Shown: positions 33,260 to 42,280, numbered from the stretch's first letter. The stretch is 49,658 nucleotides of DNA from Oceanicola sp. 22II-s10i (GCF_002210105.1 NZ_AQQU01000016.1:1-49658); one strand, 5' to 3'. Numbers and translations: made by a program. The notes: a model not told the origin generated them from the sequence alone.

Positions 33260-33743
33260 AGATTGAGATTCCTTCCGGGCCAAAGGCGTAGGTCCTTAGC
33301 GTGCCTGACTTGACCGCAGCCATCCCGGGTGCATTCGCGGGCATTCCCGGCAAGGTGATACCCGTTATCGCCGGACGGGTTTCCAGCAGCCGCTCGATGA
33401 TGTCGACGGGGACGAGACCGCTGACATAGTAGCCGTCGATTTCGGCCAAGTGGCAGCCGATGCCCTGGGCGGGCACACCGACTTCGACCGAGCGTTTGTC
33501 GAAGTCGCGGTCATCCACACGCGTTACGGTAAAGCCGTGTTCTTCGAGATAATCCCCATAGGCATCACAGCAGCCGCAGCCCGGATCGCGCCAGATGGTG
33601 ATCTGCCTTTCGCTGCCCGTCAGACCGGGCGCCACATCGCCTGTCGCTTGCGCCCAAGCCGATGTGGTCAGGCCCACCATTCCGACAATGCCGCTGCCAA
33701 TCAGACCAAGCGCGTTTCTTCTCTGCATCATTTTCTCCATCAT
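33246..33743 (-). CDS. DUF411 periplasmic protein (second copy)
   Basis: 165 residues with a signal peptide (cleavage near SAWAQA) and DPGCGCCDAYGDYLEEHG, IGCHLAEIDGYYVSGLVP and LPGMPANAPGM. It is diverged from the first DUF411. It overlaps both neighbours (4 bp with the beta-propeller gene, 14 bp with cytochrome c), so the operon is tightly coupled. Confidence 0.9.
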   Translation of the reverse strand: MMEKMMQRRNALGLIGSGIVGMVGLTTSAWAQATGDVAPGLTGSERQITIWRDPGCGCCDAYGDYLEEHGFTVTRVDDRDFDKRSVEVGVPAQGIGCHLAEIDGYYVSGLVPVDIIERLLETRPAITGITLPGMPANAPGMAAVKSGTLRTYAFGPEGISIYADE

Positions 33744-34690
33744 AGTTCTCCTGTTTCGATCCAGGTTGCGCCGCCGTCACGGCTGAATTTCAAGATGCCG
33801 CCCAACAGGGCAGCGATGTAGGTCTCGTCTCTTGGATGAACCGCAACAGCGGTCGCAGCTTTGCTGGCCCGCTTTTGCCAGATGACTCCGCCGTCCTGCG
33901 ATGCCCAGAGGCCCGAACGCAGAGCGGCATACATCACTTCCGGCGCCGAGGGGGCACTGGCCAGCGACAGGATCGGTTGACCGCCTGGCAATGGCGCTTC
34001 GGACGGTGGGGCTTCACCCGCAACCAATGCGTCCATCGCGTTGCCTGGCTGCACGTCCTGCCAGCGACAAAAGCAATCGGGCACCCGCGCAAGGCCAACC
34101 TCGGTGCCCGCATAGATCCAGATCCCGCCCATGCCGGTTTCAAGCTCGACCGAAGCCAGAGCAAGAGGTTCGCGCTCTGCGTCGTCGAGCCAGGGGCGGT
34201 CCATGGCGAGCGACCAGGTTGCGCCGGCGTCCTCGCTCTTCCACAATCCGTCGCCGCGAACCGAGGCATAGATCATGTCCGAGTTCCGCGAGGCGATGGC
34301 AACGGCATTGATCTCTCCGTCAGGCAGCCCAGCGTCGCTGACGCGCCACGAAGCGCCCCCATCTTCGGAAGTGCTGACACCGCCCACGGCGAGCCCCGCA
34401 ACCACACGGCCGGGCCGGTCGCGATGGGTCGCCAGCGACAGCACGTTCCCCGGTGTCTCTGCCGCGGTCCAAGTCCGGCCGTCATCGTCACTGACGAACA
34501 GCCCTCCTCTCGCCAGCAGAATGGTATCGCCATCAAAGGCAAGTGCCGCTGGATCACCATCGCTCGCCGCGAGTGCGAACCCCGGCAACATCGAAGCGAC
34601 GCCGATACTGAGTGCCGCGGTGAGTACCTTGCGCCGGTTTGGCCGACATCCAATCTCAATCGACTTCAATCTGCATGCTCCTCTGCTCAT
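33740..34690 (-). CDS. Exported BNR/sialidase-like beta-propeller protein
   Basis: 316 residues with a Tat-like signal (RPNRRKVLTAALSIG) and at least four BNR-type repeats (LFVSDDDGRTWTA, VSTSEDGGASWRV, LWKSEDAGATWSL, LKFSRDGGATWIE), forming a beta-propeller of the YCF48/sortilin-like type. The enzymatic residues of sialidases are not expected; such propellers often act as assembly factors. It overlaps the oxidase stop by 4 bp, so it may help assemble or scaffold the oxidase. Confidence 0.85.
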   Translation of the reverse strand: MSRGACRLKSIEIGCRPNRRKVLTAALSIGVASMLPGFALAASDGDPAALAFDGDTILLARGGLFVSDDDGRTWTAAETPGNVLSLATHRDRPGRVVAGLAVGGVSTSEDGGASWRVSDAGLPDGEINAVAIASRNSDMIYASVRGDGLWKSEDAGATWSLAMDRPWLDDAEREPLALASVELETGMGGIWIYAGTEVGLARVPDCFCRWQDVQPGNAMDALVAGEAPPSEAPLPGGQPILSLASAPSAPEVMYAALRSGLWASQDGGVIWQKRASKAATAVAVHPRDETYIAALLGGILKFSRDGGATWIETGEL

Positions 34691-36132
34691 GCGACGCGGA
34701 TCACGCCCATCATCCCGGCCGCCTGGTGCTCAAGGATGTGGCAATGGAACATCCAGTCTCCGGGATTGTCGGCGACCAGGGCGATTTCGACCTGCTCGCG
34801 CGGCGCGATCAGCACGGTGTCCTGCCATTCACGGAATTCGGTCGGCACGCCATCGCGGCTGATGACGCGGAAGGAGTGGCCGTGCAGGTGGATCGGATGG
34901 TCGAAGGCAGTGGCGTTCGTCATTTGGAGGATATGGCTCGCGTCGCGCTCCAATGTCAGGAAGGGATCGAGCATGTGCCCTTCGGCCGCGACGCCATTGA
35001 CGAACCACATGCCGCCACCCACAACGCCACCCATCATTCCGCCCATCATGCTGCCGGACTGGCTCGGGCCCATCTGGCGCTCGACCATGGCGCCCATCAT
35101 GCCCCCGGTGAACAGGATTTCGTGACGACGGGCTGCGTTCAGATCAGGTTCGATCAGTGGATTGGCTGGAAGGGCAATTTCCCATTCCGGCGGCGTGGCA
35201 CGCAGGGGCGTTTCGTCAAAGACGACATCCAGCAGGTTAAATTCATTATCGCGATAGGCGCGGTCGACGATTTGAAGCGTGGTTCCCGGGTCGGCAGGGC
35301 AATCGAGCATTATGTCGGCACGCATCGCCGGGCCCAGAACCACGACACCGTCAGGCGCGGCGTGCGGGGTGATCGGCTGGCCGTCGAGCGCAATGATGCG
35401 CGCGGAAAGGTCGCCGAAGTCGAGCGCGAAGATGCGGGCGTTGGCGGCATTGATCAGCCGCAACCGGATGCGTTCGCCTTGCCGCACCACGAAGACATCG
35501 GGAACACGCCCATTTATCGTGACAGTATTGCCCAGACGGCCCGCATGGCTCATGTCCATGGCTGCGCCGAAGTCATCCGCAATCGCCGCGTCCCGCGTCA
35601 GCCGCCAGTCGTCAAGCAGCCAGGTGACATCGCGGTCGACCCGCGGCGGGTTGGATTCGTCGATGATGAGTGGTCCGGCCAGCCCACGTCCGACCTGCTC
35701 GAAACTGCGCTGGTGGGGGTGATACCAAAAGGTCCCGGCATCGATCGCGTCGAACTCGTAGGTGAAGGTTTCTCCGGGTGCGATCGGCTTCTGCGTCAGG
35801 TGTGGAACCCCGTCCATCGCGTTCGGCAGACGAAGTCCGTGCCAATGGACGGTGGTTTCCTCGTCCAGACCGTTTGTGACGACGATGCGCAGCCGATCGC
35901 CTTGCCGAACCCGTAGCTCCGGGCCGGGAACCTGACCGTTGAAGCCCCAAACGGGGGTTGCGGGATAAGGTTCTGGGACCAGCCTTGCCTGTCCCGGCGC
36001 GGGGCGCAGCGAAAAGCTGCGGATTTGCGGCTCGGCGCGCAGAGGCTTTCCGAAAGCCGCGGCGCCGAAACCCGCCAAGGATGTTGCAAGAAAAGATCGG
36101 CGACTGAAACGGGAACTGATTTGGTAGGACAT
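34687..36132 (-). CDS. Tat-exported three-domain multicopper oxidase (CueO/SufI-like)
   Basis: 481 residues from Met at 36132, with Tat signal (FSRRSFLATSLAG). Copper ligand motifs: TTVHWHGLRLP, FWYHPHQR, HPIHLHGHSF and FHCHILEHQAAGMM. A Met/Gly-rich insert (about 340-375) suggests a cuprous-oxidase-type Cu(I) site as in CueO. It is the second of three oxidases in the window. The operon (Cys-rich protein, oxidase, propeller, DUF411, cytochrome c) reads leftward. Confidence 0.92.
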   Translation of the reverse strand: MSYQISSRFSRRSFLATSLAGFGAAAFGKPLRAEPQIRSFSLRPAPGQARLVPEPYPATPVWGFNGQVPGPELRVRQGDRLRIVVTNGLDEETTVHWHGLRLPNAMDGVPHLTQKPIAPGETFTYEFDAIDAGTFWYHPHQRSFEQVGRGLAGPLIIDESNPPRVDRDVTWLLDDWRLTRDAAIADDFGAAMDMSHAGRLGNTVTINGRVPDVFVVRQGERIRLRLINAANARIFALDFGDLSARIIALDGQPITPHAAPDGVVVLGPAMRADIMLDCPADPGTTLQIVDRAYRDNEFNLLDVVFDETPLRATPPEWEIALPANPLIEPDLNAARRHEILFTGGMMGAMVERQMGPSQSGSMMGGMMGGVVGGGMWFVNGVAAEGHMLDPFLTLERDASHILQMTNATAFDHPIHLHGHSFRVISRDGVPTEFREWQDTVLIAPREQVEIALVADNPGDWMFHCHILEHQAAGMMGVIRVA

Positions 36133-36268
36133 GGATAAACACTCTCTGATTTCACTGTACGCCGCCAAAGCAATTGCTCAGCGACGTTCATGGCCCCGCG
36201 CAAACGCCCATTTGGGGGCGTCCGGCACGGAGAAACACACGAAGCGCAATCAAGCGCCGTGTGTCAGA

Positions 36269-36613
36269 TCAGAGGTAGACTCGAGGAGGTTGTTTGGCCG
36301 GGGGGCCAGATATTCCGTGCGGAACGTCCATTGGCCGGATTTCATGGGCCGCGGCGGCAGCGATCGGGCTGGTGCCAGCCGGAATCGAAAGAAGAGCGGC
36401 CATTCCCGCGGCATTGCACACAAAATCACAGACGGAACCCATCTTACCGTCTTCCAAGCTGCCGCAGGCGTCGCAATCGTCCATCGCCATCATGCCGCTG
36501 TCCGTGGAGACCATTGACGAGGCCATGGCAATTGAGCCCGCAGACTGCGCGACCGCGCCGATGGCAAAAGCCACCAGCGAGAGAATGCAGATAAGGCGCG
36601 CCCAACGTCTCAT
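36269..36613 (-). CDS. Small exported Cys/Met protein (DUF2946-like), unknown function
   Basis: 114 residues with an N-terminal hydrophobic segment, then MDDCDACGSLEDGKMGSVC and CNAAG, four Cys and several Met, followed by a Pro-rich tail. The pattern resembles DUF2946-type proteins of copper loci. It leads the leftward oxidase operon and parallels the exported protein at 6633, which also precedes a copper oxidase operon. The 137 bp between it and the oxidase hold no gene. Confidence 0.65.
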   Translation of the reverse strand: MRRWARLICILSLVAFAIGAVAQSAGSIAMASSMVSTDSGMMAMDDCDACGSLEDGKMGSVCDFVCNAAGMAALLSIPAGTSPIAAAAAHEIRPMDVPHGISGPPAKQPPRVYL

Positions 36614-36737
36614 GATCTTGATCTACTACCCGCGCGATCCGAATGCCAGCGGCACAAAATCACGTTTCTTGGAACATCCAAAGATTGGCTCGTTCAAATC
36701 CTCGGCCAACCGACTTGTTGCAGCGGCAACCACCTGC

Positions 36738-37190
36738 CTATGACCGCTGGGCAAACGCCGCGAACAGGGCAAGCGTGCGCTCGCTCACATGATGCTCGAT
36801 CCCTTCGGCATCGCGTTCAGCCGTCTCGGGGTCTAGCCCGAGGCTCAGGAGAAAGCGCAAGACGATCTCGTGGCGGTGCCTGCATTCCTTGGCAAGCGCC
36901 CGGCCTTCCTCGGTCAGAAAGACCGAACGGTATTTCGCGCGAGTGATCAGGCCGTCCCGCGCCAGACGGCCAAGGGTTTTGGCGACCGTCGGCGCGGTCA
37001 CGCCCATCCGGGCCGAAATATCGACCGGTCGGGCTTCGCCGTTCTCGTGGATCAACTCAGCGATCAATTCGACATAGTCTTCCGCCACCTCGCTGCGCCG
37101 CGCCTCGCGCACACCGATGAAGGCCTCGGCGCGGGATTCGACCGCACGTGCCTCTGCCTCGGTTGATTCAAGGTTCTCATCATCAATCAT
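36738..37190 (-). CDS. mntR: MntR-type DtxR-family metalloregulator
   Basis: 150 residues without the SH3-like domain of longer DtxR proteins, so MntR-sized. The winged helix includes [27 protein letters not shown]. Metal-site residues fit MntR: Glu/Asp in VAEDYVELI, His in ECRHRHE and E-x2-EHH in AEGIEHHVS. It would repress or activate with Mn(II) (or Fe). No MntH or other standard Mn transporter is adjacent; the divergent oxidase-ZIP pair is the obvious target, with a palindrome between. Confidence 0.9.
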   Translation of the reverse strand: MIDDENLESTEAEARAVESRAEAFIGVREARRSEVAEDYVELIAELIHENGEARPVDISARMGVTAPTVAKTLGRLARDGLITRAKYRSVFLTEEGRALAKECRHRHEIVLRFLLSLGLDPETAERDAEGIEHHVSERTLALFAAFAQRS

Positions 37191-37242
37191 GCCGTCACCC
37201 TCGCACGATCAGGATTGACTCGTAAAGCCTGAGCGATGATTA

Positions 37243-37256
37243 TTAGCCTATGCTAA
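37243..37256. promoter_or_regulatory. Candidate MntR/DtxR operator
   Basis: TTAGC-ctat-GCTAA is a perfect 5-bp inverted repeat with a 4-bp spacer, in the 116-bp gap between the divergent regulator and oxidase genes. It resembles MntR boxes of alphaproteobacteria in base content and size. Confidence 0.55.
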
Positions 37257-37306
37257 CTTTTTGCGCCGGGACTTTGGCCTGCGTGTCATCTGAAGGGACA
37301 ACGTCC

Positions 37307-38515
37307 ATGCCTGTCGATACCAGCAAGCGAGGGCGCGAGGTGTCGTCCGCCGTGGAGACATCGCTGCCCACAGCGCCACCTGGCGTCGTCACGGAGCCAG
37401 TTTCGGCGTCGCGACGCGCGTTGTTGGTCGGCGGTCTGGTGGCTGCCGGCGGAGCGGCCGTGGCCGCGAGCCGCGCGCAATCCCAGGCAACGCCCGACCC
37501 GATGGCGGGGCATGCTATGCCCGGCGGGGCGGTCGATCCGTATTCGGCCCATGACAGTGGCATGGCGCATGGTAACATGACGATGGTCGGCCAGGTCGAC
37601 CACGCCCGGAACGGGTTCGACCCGACGGCCATGCTGACCGACTGGGAGACCGGTCGCACCGAAGTTCTGCCGGATGGGCGCACGTTGCGAACGTTCGAGG
37701 TGGACGCCATCGACATGGAAATCGAGATCGCTCCCGGCGTGTTCTTCCCCGCCTGGACGTTCGATGGCCGCGTTCCCGGCCCCGCCCTGCGAGCGAAGGA
37801 GGGCGAACGGCTACGGATCGTCTTTCGCAACCTTGGTTCACATCCCCATTCCATGCACTTTCACGGCATTCATTCAGCGCGCATGGACGGTGTTCAAGGC
37901 GCCGGGCTGATCGATCCGGGCGAGGAGTTCGTTTACGAATTCGATGCCAAGCCCTTCGGCTGCCACCTCTACCATTGCCATGCCCTGCCACTGAAACGGC
38001 ACATGCACAAGGGCATGTACGGCCTTTTCGTGGTCGATCCGGATCCGGCGCGCCACCCCGAATTTGCGGCCGTTGCGGCGTCGCGTGTGCTGGGCAGCCC
38101 GGAAAACGCCGAATGGCAGGAACTGGCGATGGTGATGAACGGCTTTGACACCAATTTCGATGGTGAGAACGAGGTCTATGCCGTAAACACGGTCGGCCAA
38201 GCTTACATGAACGCGCCGATCCGGATCGACAAGTCGCGCCCGGTGCGCATCTACCTCATGAACGCGACCGAGTTCGATCCGATCAACTCGTTCCACCTGC
38301 ATGGGAATTTCTTCGACTATTACGACACCGGCACCCAGCTCACGCCGACCCTGCGCACGGTCGATGTGATCATGCAGTGTCAGGCGCAGCGCGGCATCCT
38401 CGAGTTCAGCTTCGCCGATCACGAGGACGGGATGTATATGTTCCATGCGCACCAGGCCGAGTTCACCGAACTTGGCTGGATGGGCTTTTTCGACGTGCGA
38501 GAGGCCGGAGCATGA
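37307..38515 (+). CDS. Exported two-domain multicopper oxidase
   Basis: 402 residues from Met at 37307 (site GGGACA). A Tat-like signal (SASRRALLVGGLVAAGG, starting about residue 34) is preceded by an unusually long cytoplasmic head. A Met/His-rich stretch follows (DPMAGHAMPGG, HDSGMAHGNM). Copper motifs: HPHSMHFHGIH, HLYHCHALPLKRHMHKGMYG, FHLHGNF and MFHAHQAEF. The His-Cys-His in the first domain and His-x-His in the second recall nitrite-reductase-like or two-domain laccase architecture. It overlaps the ZIP fusion gene by 4 bp. Substrate could be Cu(I), Mn(II) or Fe(II). Confidence 0.88.
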   Translation: MPVDTSKRGREVSSAVETSLPTAPPGVVTEPVSASRRALLVGGLVAAGGAAVAASRAQSQATPDPMAGHAMPGGAVDPYSAHDSGMAHGNMTMVGQVDHARNGFDPTAMLTDWETGRTEVLPDGRTLRTFEVDAIDMEIEIAPGVFFPAWTFDGRVPGPALRAKEGERLRIVFRNLGSHPHSMHFHGIHSARMDGVQGAGLIDPGEEFVYEFDAKPFGCHLYHCHALPLKRHMHKGMYGLFVVDPDPARHPEFAAVAASRVLGSPENAEWQELAMVMNGFDTNFDGENEVYAVNTVGQAYMNAPIRIDKSRPVRIYLMNATEFDPINSFHLHGNFFDYYDTGTQLTPTLRTVDVIMQCQAQRGILEFSFADHEDGMYMFHAHQAEFTELGWMGFFDVREAGA

Positions 38516-39693
38516 CCGATCATATCCAACGCAGCCGCCCGCCAATGACCCGCCTGCTTCTCGTCCTCGTGCCGCTGGCCGTCATGCTGGGGGCTTTCGT
38601 GTGGATTGCCTCGCTCGATCCGCTGCGCGGCTTCAACAATGGCGCGCCCCCGGTCGAGGCGTTGACCGTCGAACGGACGATCCTCGATGGGTCGGGGATT
38701 TCGCTCAGTGTGCGCGCCGGCGGATCGGAAGCAATGGTGGTCGCGCAGGTCGCAGTGGACGACGCCTACTGGACCTTCACGCAGGAGCCCGCGGGGCCGA
38801 TTGCCCGCGGCGAAGCGGTCTGGTTGCGAATTCCCTATCCGTGGGTTCTCGGCGAGGCCCATCGCGTCAACCTGCTGACCAACACGGGCGCGACCTTCGG
38901 GCATGAGATCGGGGTCGCCGTCTCGACGCCAAGCGCCACCTGGGGGCAACTCCGGCTGCAGGCAGTGATCGGAGCGATCGTCGGCCTATTGCCGGTTGCG
39001 CTTGGTCTCATGTTCTTTCCGGCGATGAAGGGCGTCGGGCGAAGCGGGATGAACTTTCTGCTCGCACTGACGGTTGGGTTGCTGGCCTTCCTGCTGATCG
39101 ACATGACTGCGGAAGCGGTGGAGTTGTCCGGCGATGCGGCGGCGATATTCCAAGGTTCTGCCATGGTCTGGCTGGCGGCGCTTACAAGCTTTCTTCTATT
39201 GATGGCTATCGGGCGCTGGCGCGGCAATCCGGAAGGCATCGCGCTTGCGTTCTACATTGCCCTCGGGATCGGGCTTCACAACTTCGGCGAAGGGCTGGCA
39301 ATCGGCGGCGCATTCGCCGCCGGGTCGGCGGGGCTTGGAACTTTCCTCGTCCTAGGCTTTGCCTTGCACAATGTCACCGAGGGCATAGGCATCGCCGCCC
39401 CGATGCTTCGTGCCCGGCCAACGCTTTGGACGTTTGCCGCTCTGACCCTGCTCGCCGGTGGCCCGGCCATCCTCGGAATGTGGGCGGGCAGCCTTGCCTA
39501 TGCGCCGCAATGGTCGGCACTGGCACTCGCCGTCGGAGCGGGTGCGATCCTGCAAGTCATGGTCGAGGTCAGCGCCTACCTTGTACGTCAAAACGCCGAC
39601 AGGCAGGCGGCGCTGATGTCACCAGCCGTACTGGTCGGGTTTCTGGGCGGCATCGCCTTCATGTACGCGACGGCGGCATTGATCAAGATCTGA
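38512..39693 (+). CDS. ZIP permease with an extracytoplasmic N-terminal domain
   Basis: 393 residues. A first membrane helix (about 13-33) precedes a periplasmic domain of about 110 residues of beta character (to about 145), then a ZIP transporter with HNFGEGLAIGGA and HNVTEGIGIA, the two metal-binding helices. The additional domain is not usual in ZIP proteins and may receive metal from the oxidase encoded by the overlapping upstream gene (ATGA). Confidence 0.88.
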   Translation: MTDHIQRSRPPMTRLLLVLVPLAVMLGAFVWIASLDPLRGFNNGAPPVEALTVERTILDGSGISLSVRAGGSEAMVVAQVAVDDAYWTFTQEPAGPIARGEAVWLRIPYPWVLGEAHRVNLLTNTGATFGHEIGVAVSTPSATWGQLRLQAVIGAIVGLLPVALGLMFFPAMKGVGRSGMNFLLALTVGLLAFLLIDMTAEAVELSGDAAAIFQGSAMVWLAALTSFLLLMAIGRWRGNPEGIALAFYIALGIGLHNFGEGLAIGGAFAAGSAGLGTFLVLGFALHNVTEGIGIAAPMLRARPTLWTFAALTLLAGGPAILGMWAGSLAYAPQWSALALAVGAGAILQVMVEVSAYLVRQNADRQAALMSPAVLVGFLGGIAFMYATAALIKI

Positions 39694-40020
39694 GCGGTGA
39701 TCGGCTGTTTCGGCTTCATGGGGCGGTCGCCCAGCTCTATAAACTGACCCCGTCTGTCCACGGGTAGATCGCAATTTTCGTGCCCCAGTTTTTGCGCCCA
39801 AGAGACTTATTCTTTCGTGATTTCGAAATAAAGAATTTGAGGCTAGAGCGACTAGAGGATCCCACAGATAGGTGAAAACACCGCAAATCCATCTGACTAC
39901 TATTTCTGAGCCGCACGTCGAAATCGACTGTCTCATATTTTTGGTCTGTCACGATTCTGGTCCTCCGTTGAACTATCAACAAATGTTACGCACCAAAACG
40001 AGTGCTTCTTTAGAGGTGTT
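39694..40020. other. Gene-free 327-bp junction between metal island and plasmid backbone
   Basis: No open frame here is convincing. It contains the orphan PbrR-like box at 39837-39867 and A+T-rich sequence from about 39900 to 40000. It separates the rightward ZIP gene from the leftward backbone gene and probably marks an old recombination junction. Confidence 0.6.
39837..39867 (+). promoter_or_regulatory. Degenerate PbrR-like operator without a gene
   Basis: TTGAGG (39837-39842), then CTAGAG-cga-CTAGAGG (39843-39858). The right half-site and TTGA match the operator at 17015, but the left half is inverted in sense and no -10 is found at the proper place. No gene follows on the plus strand. 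Confidence 0.45.
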
Positions 40021-41100
40021 TCATGGCATCGCCCGCCACATGCGGAAACGCACCTGTTCGGTCACCTCGCGGATTAGACCTTGCGCTTCCATCCAAGCAA
40101 GGTTGCGCTGGACGGCGGCGCGGCTGGCACCGGTCAGGGTCTCGGCCATTGGAGCGGAGACGACGGGCCATTCGGTCAGCACCGCGCGCAATGCAGGTGG
40201 TGTCTTGCCAGAGAGCGGTGCCATCATGTTGTCCGCCCGCGCTGACCATGCCTGGATATCGTCGAGGTGCCGCATCGCGGTCAGGCATGCTGTTTCCATT
40301 CCCTCGAGCCAACGCTGCAAGCGCTCGGCAGGTGGGCCACTGGCGCGCAGCCCCCCTGCCCCGCGCATAGCCAGAGGCGCAAAGATGGCCCCCCCATTCA
40401 AATTCGGGCCTTCGCTCGCGGCAATGCGTGCGGCGGTAACCGCCGCTTCCATCCGGTCGTCCTGTTGCCCGAGGCCCGCAAGGTTCCAGAGGTGAAACCC
40501 CATGCAGGCGCGTGTAATCGAATGCAGGTGGGCGGCTTGCGCCATCAGGTCAAGCCAACCGACCGCGCGATCCGCAAAGGGCTCGGCTTCATTGGCCATG
40601 TTTTCAGGGTCACGGCGATCGAGGAAAGCGGATAAGTCCACCTCTGGACCGGGACCGCCTGTCAGACGGCGCACCGCCCATCCGACACGCGCGAGCGCTG
40701 CGGTGTCGTCCTGCACCCCGGACAAGCGCATGGATATCCAAAGCGCCAGCCGATCCGGGCCAATTCGGTCACCCACAAACCAGCTGAGGTCTGCCGCCTC
40801 GATCAGGGCGAGCCTGAGCCGCCAGCCTTCCGGGCCACGGTGCAGACGGTCATCCAGCGCGCCAATCCGGCTAGCCACACGGGCAAGACGGGCGGCATTA
40901 CCTGCCTCTGCCTTCCGCCAATCGTCGAGGACTGCGGTTTCAGGCAGCTCTGCCCTCGGTCTGGGCGGCAGATAATCCGGCTCCACTTCTATTGGACCGG
41001 GCAGGAACCACAGGTCGTCCTCGGACGTCTCTTCAATCCCCTCCGCATCAACTAGAGGATCGTCCAATTTACTATACTGCGTAGGTACTTGAGGCTTCAT
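40021..41100 (-). CDS. Plasmid-borne protein with C-terminal helix-turn-helix (DUF1612-like)
   Basis: 359 residues, acidic Pro-rich N-terminus, helical middle and a C-terminal helix-turn-helix (PVVSAPMAETLTGASRAAVQRNLAWMEAQGL). It resembles the RHE_PE00001/DUF1612 proteins of rhizobial and roseobacter plasmids. A possible transcription or plasmid maintenance factor. The inverted repeats just upstream may be its operator. Family match is from memory. Confidence 0.6.
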   Translation of the reverse strand: MKPQVPTQYSKLDDPLVDAEGIEETSEDDLWFLPGPIEVEPDYLPPRPRAELPETAVLDDWRKAEAGNAARLARVASRIGALDDRLHRGPEGWRLRLALIEAADLSWFVGDRIGPDRLALWISMRLSGVQDDTAALARVGWAVRRLTGGPGPEVDLSAFLDRRDPENMANEAEPFADRAVGWLDLMAQAAHLHSITRACMGFHLWNLAGLGQQDDRMEAAVTAARIAASEGPNLNGGAIFAPLAMRGAGGLRASGPPAERLQRWLEGMETACLTAMRHLDDIQAWSARADNMMAPLSGKTPPALRAVLTEWPVVSAPMAETLTGASRAAVQRNLAWMEAQGLIREVTEQVRFRMWRAMP

Positions 41101-41103
41101 ATG

Positions 41104-41166
41104 TGCAAAATATGGCGCTTTTGCATTTTACCAAAGTGTTTTGTTAGGGTGCGCCTGCACACCCTA
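41104..41166. repeat. Two short inverted repeats upstream of the helix-turn-helix gene
   Basis: TGCAAAA (41104-41110) pairs with TTTTGCA (41119-41125), and TAGGGTG (41145-41151) pairs with CACCCTA (41160-41166). The first is 4 bp from the start codon at 41100 and could be an autoregulatory operator; the second could be an operator or part of a recombination site. Confidence 0.45.
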
Positions 41167-41278
41167 TATAGCACGCGCGCGCGGTGGTCTGCGATATCTC
41201 TCTGATCGCGCTCAGCATATGAAAACCAAGGGGTTTTTGATTTGCAGCACCACAAAGAGCGCCCTTGCCTCTGTTTAC

Positions 41279-41317
41279 AAACGGTCGTTTAGTAACGGTA
41301 TATGAAATTGCTAACGG
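41279..41317 (+). promoter_or_regulatory. Candidate recombinase-binding region
   Basis: AAACG-gt-CGTTT (41279-41290) is a dyad, and AACGG recurs at 41280, 41294 and 41313, all within 50 bp of the serine recombinase start. This could be a res-type site or operator. Tentative. Confidence 0.35.
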
Positions 41318-41326
41318 CCGATTTTT

Positions 41327-42220
41327 ATGCCCCTGTTAGGCTATGCGCGCGTATCCACAGAGGATCAGACCCCCCTGCCCCAGTCTGAGGCCCTGAAAAC
41401 TGCGGGATGCGTCGAGATCTTCGAAGAGCACGCCTCAGGCGGCAATCGTGCCCGGCCGGTGCTTGCCCGCTTGCTGGAGCGCATTAGCAAGGGCGACACA
41501 CTGGTTGTCGTACGGATCGACCGGCTCGCAAGCTCTCTGTCGCACCTTCTCGAGGTGATCGAACGGTTGGAGGCCAAGGGGGCGTTCTTTCGTTCCATTC
41601 AGGACCCGATCGACACCGGATCTCCGCAAGGCAAGTTCACGCTGCAGGTTCTGGGCGCCGCGGCCGAGTTTGAGCGGGCGCTGATCCGCGAACGTACCAA
41701 GGCGGGGCTGGCGAGTGCCCGTACTAAGGGCCGGGTCGGCGGGAACCCGGGCCTACGCGCCCGCGATCCAGCGGCGCTACGCAAGGTGCGGCTCGCGCGG
41801 CAAGACGGCTACATGGAGCGGCTGAACGAGACGGCTCAAGACTGGGTGCCACATGTCCGACGACTTCGACCCGATATGGCCTGGGAAGATGTGCTTCGGA
41901 TCATCAATGGCCCCCTGCCGTACGACCGCCACTGGACGCAAAGCCGCCTTCTGCGCGCAGTGAAAGCCTATGTGCGCGACGGGTTTCTGCCCAATGAAGT
42001 GCTTGGTCGCGCTGGACGACGCGAAACCGACGATCGCCTGCCCGCGATTGTCGCTGGCATCAAGGGCGCGAACCCTGACATCGCGCTCCAGGCGATCTGT
42101 GACCGGCTGGAATTCATGCGCGAACGCTCCCCGCGCGGACGCGCCAGCTGGCAGCCGTCGTCCGTGAGGATGCTGCTGGAACGCGCGGAGAAGTTGGGCT
42201 TGCTAAAGTGCGCGCAATAA
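41327..42220 (+). CDS. Serine recombinase (resolvase/invertase family)
   Basis: 297 residues. The resolvase domain (1-140) has the nucleophile Ser in YARVSTEDQ and RIDRLASSLSHLLEV, plus AEFERALIRERT. The C-terminal half is longer than in Tn3 resolvases and is not a plain Hin-type helix-turn-helix. The likely role is resolving plasmid dimers. The start follows no strong ribosome site. Confidence 0.9.
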   Translation: MPLLGYARVSTEDQTPLPQSEALKTAGCVEIFEEHASGGNRARPVLARLLERISKGDTLVVVRIDRLASSLSHLLEVIERLEAKGAFFRSIQDPIDTGSPQGKFTLQVLGAAAEFERALIRERTKAGLASARTKGRVGGNPGLRARDPAALRKVRLARQDGYMERLNETAQDWVPHVRRLRPDMAWEDVLRIINGPLPYDRHWTQSRLLRAVKAYVRDGFLPNEVLGRAGRRETDDRLPAIVAGIKGANPDIALQAICDRLEFMRERSPRGRASWQPSSVRMLLERAEKLGLLKCAQ

Positions 42221-42280
42221 ACACAACCTTGCAAATCTTCCAAATCATGGAACGATTGCAAGGTTGCAGCCCATTTCTGG

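Noticed and set aside
37250..37307. Upstream ATG for the two-domain oxidase
   Set aside because: The Met at 37250 lies inside the candidate MntR operator and has no ribosome site; Met at 37307 has one.
39872..40495. 207-codon open frame on the plus strand after the orphan operator
   Set aside because: Most of it is antisense to the helix-turn-helix gene at 40021-41100; it has no recognisable domain and no good ribosome site.
41279..41317. Possible CRISPR-like or iteron array of AACGG units
   Set aside because: Spacings are irregular (14 and 19 bp) and the unit is only 5 bp; kept only as a possible recombinase site.
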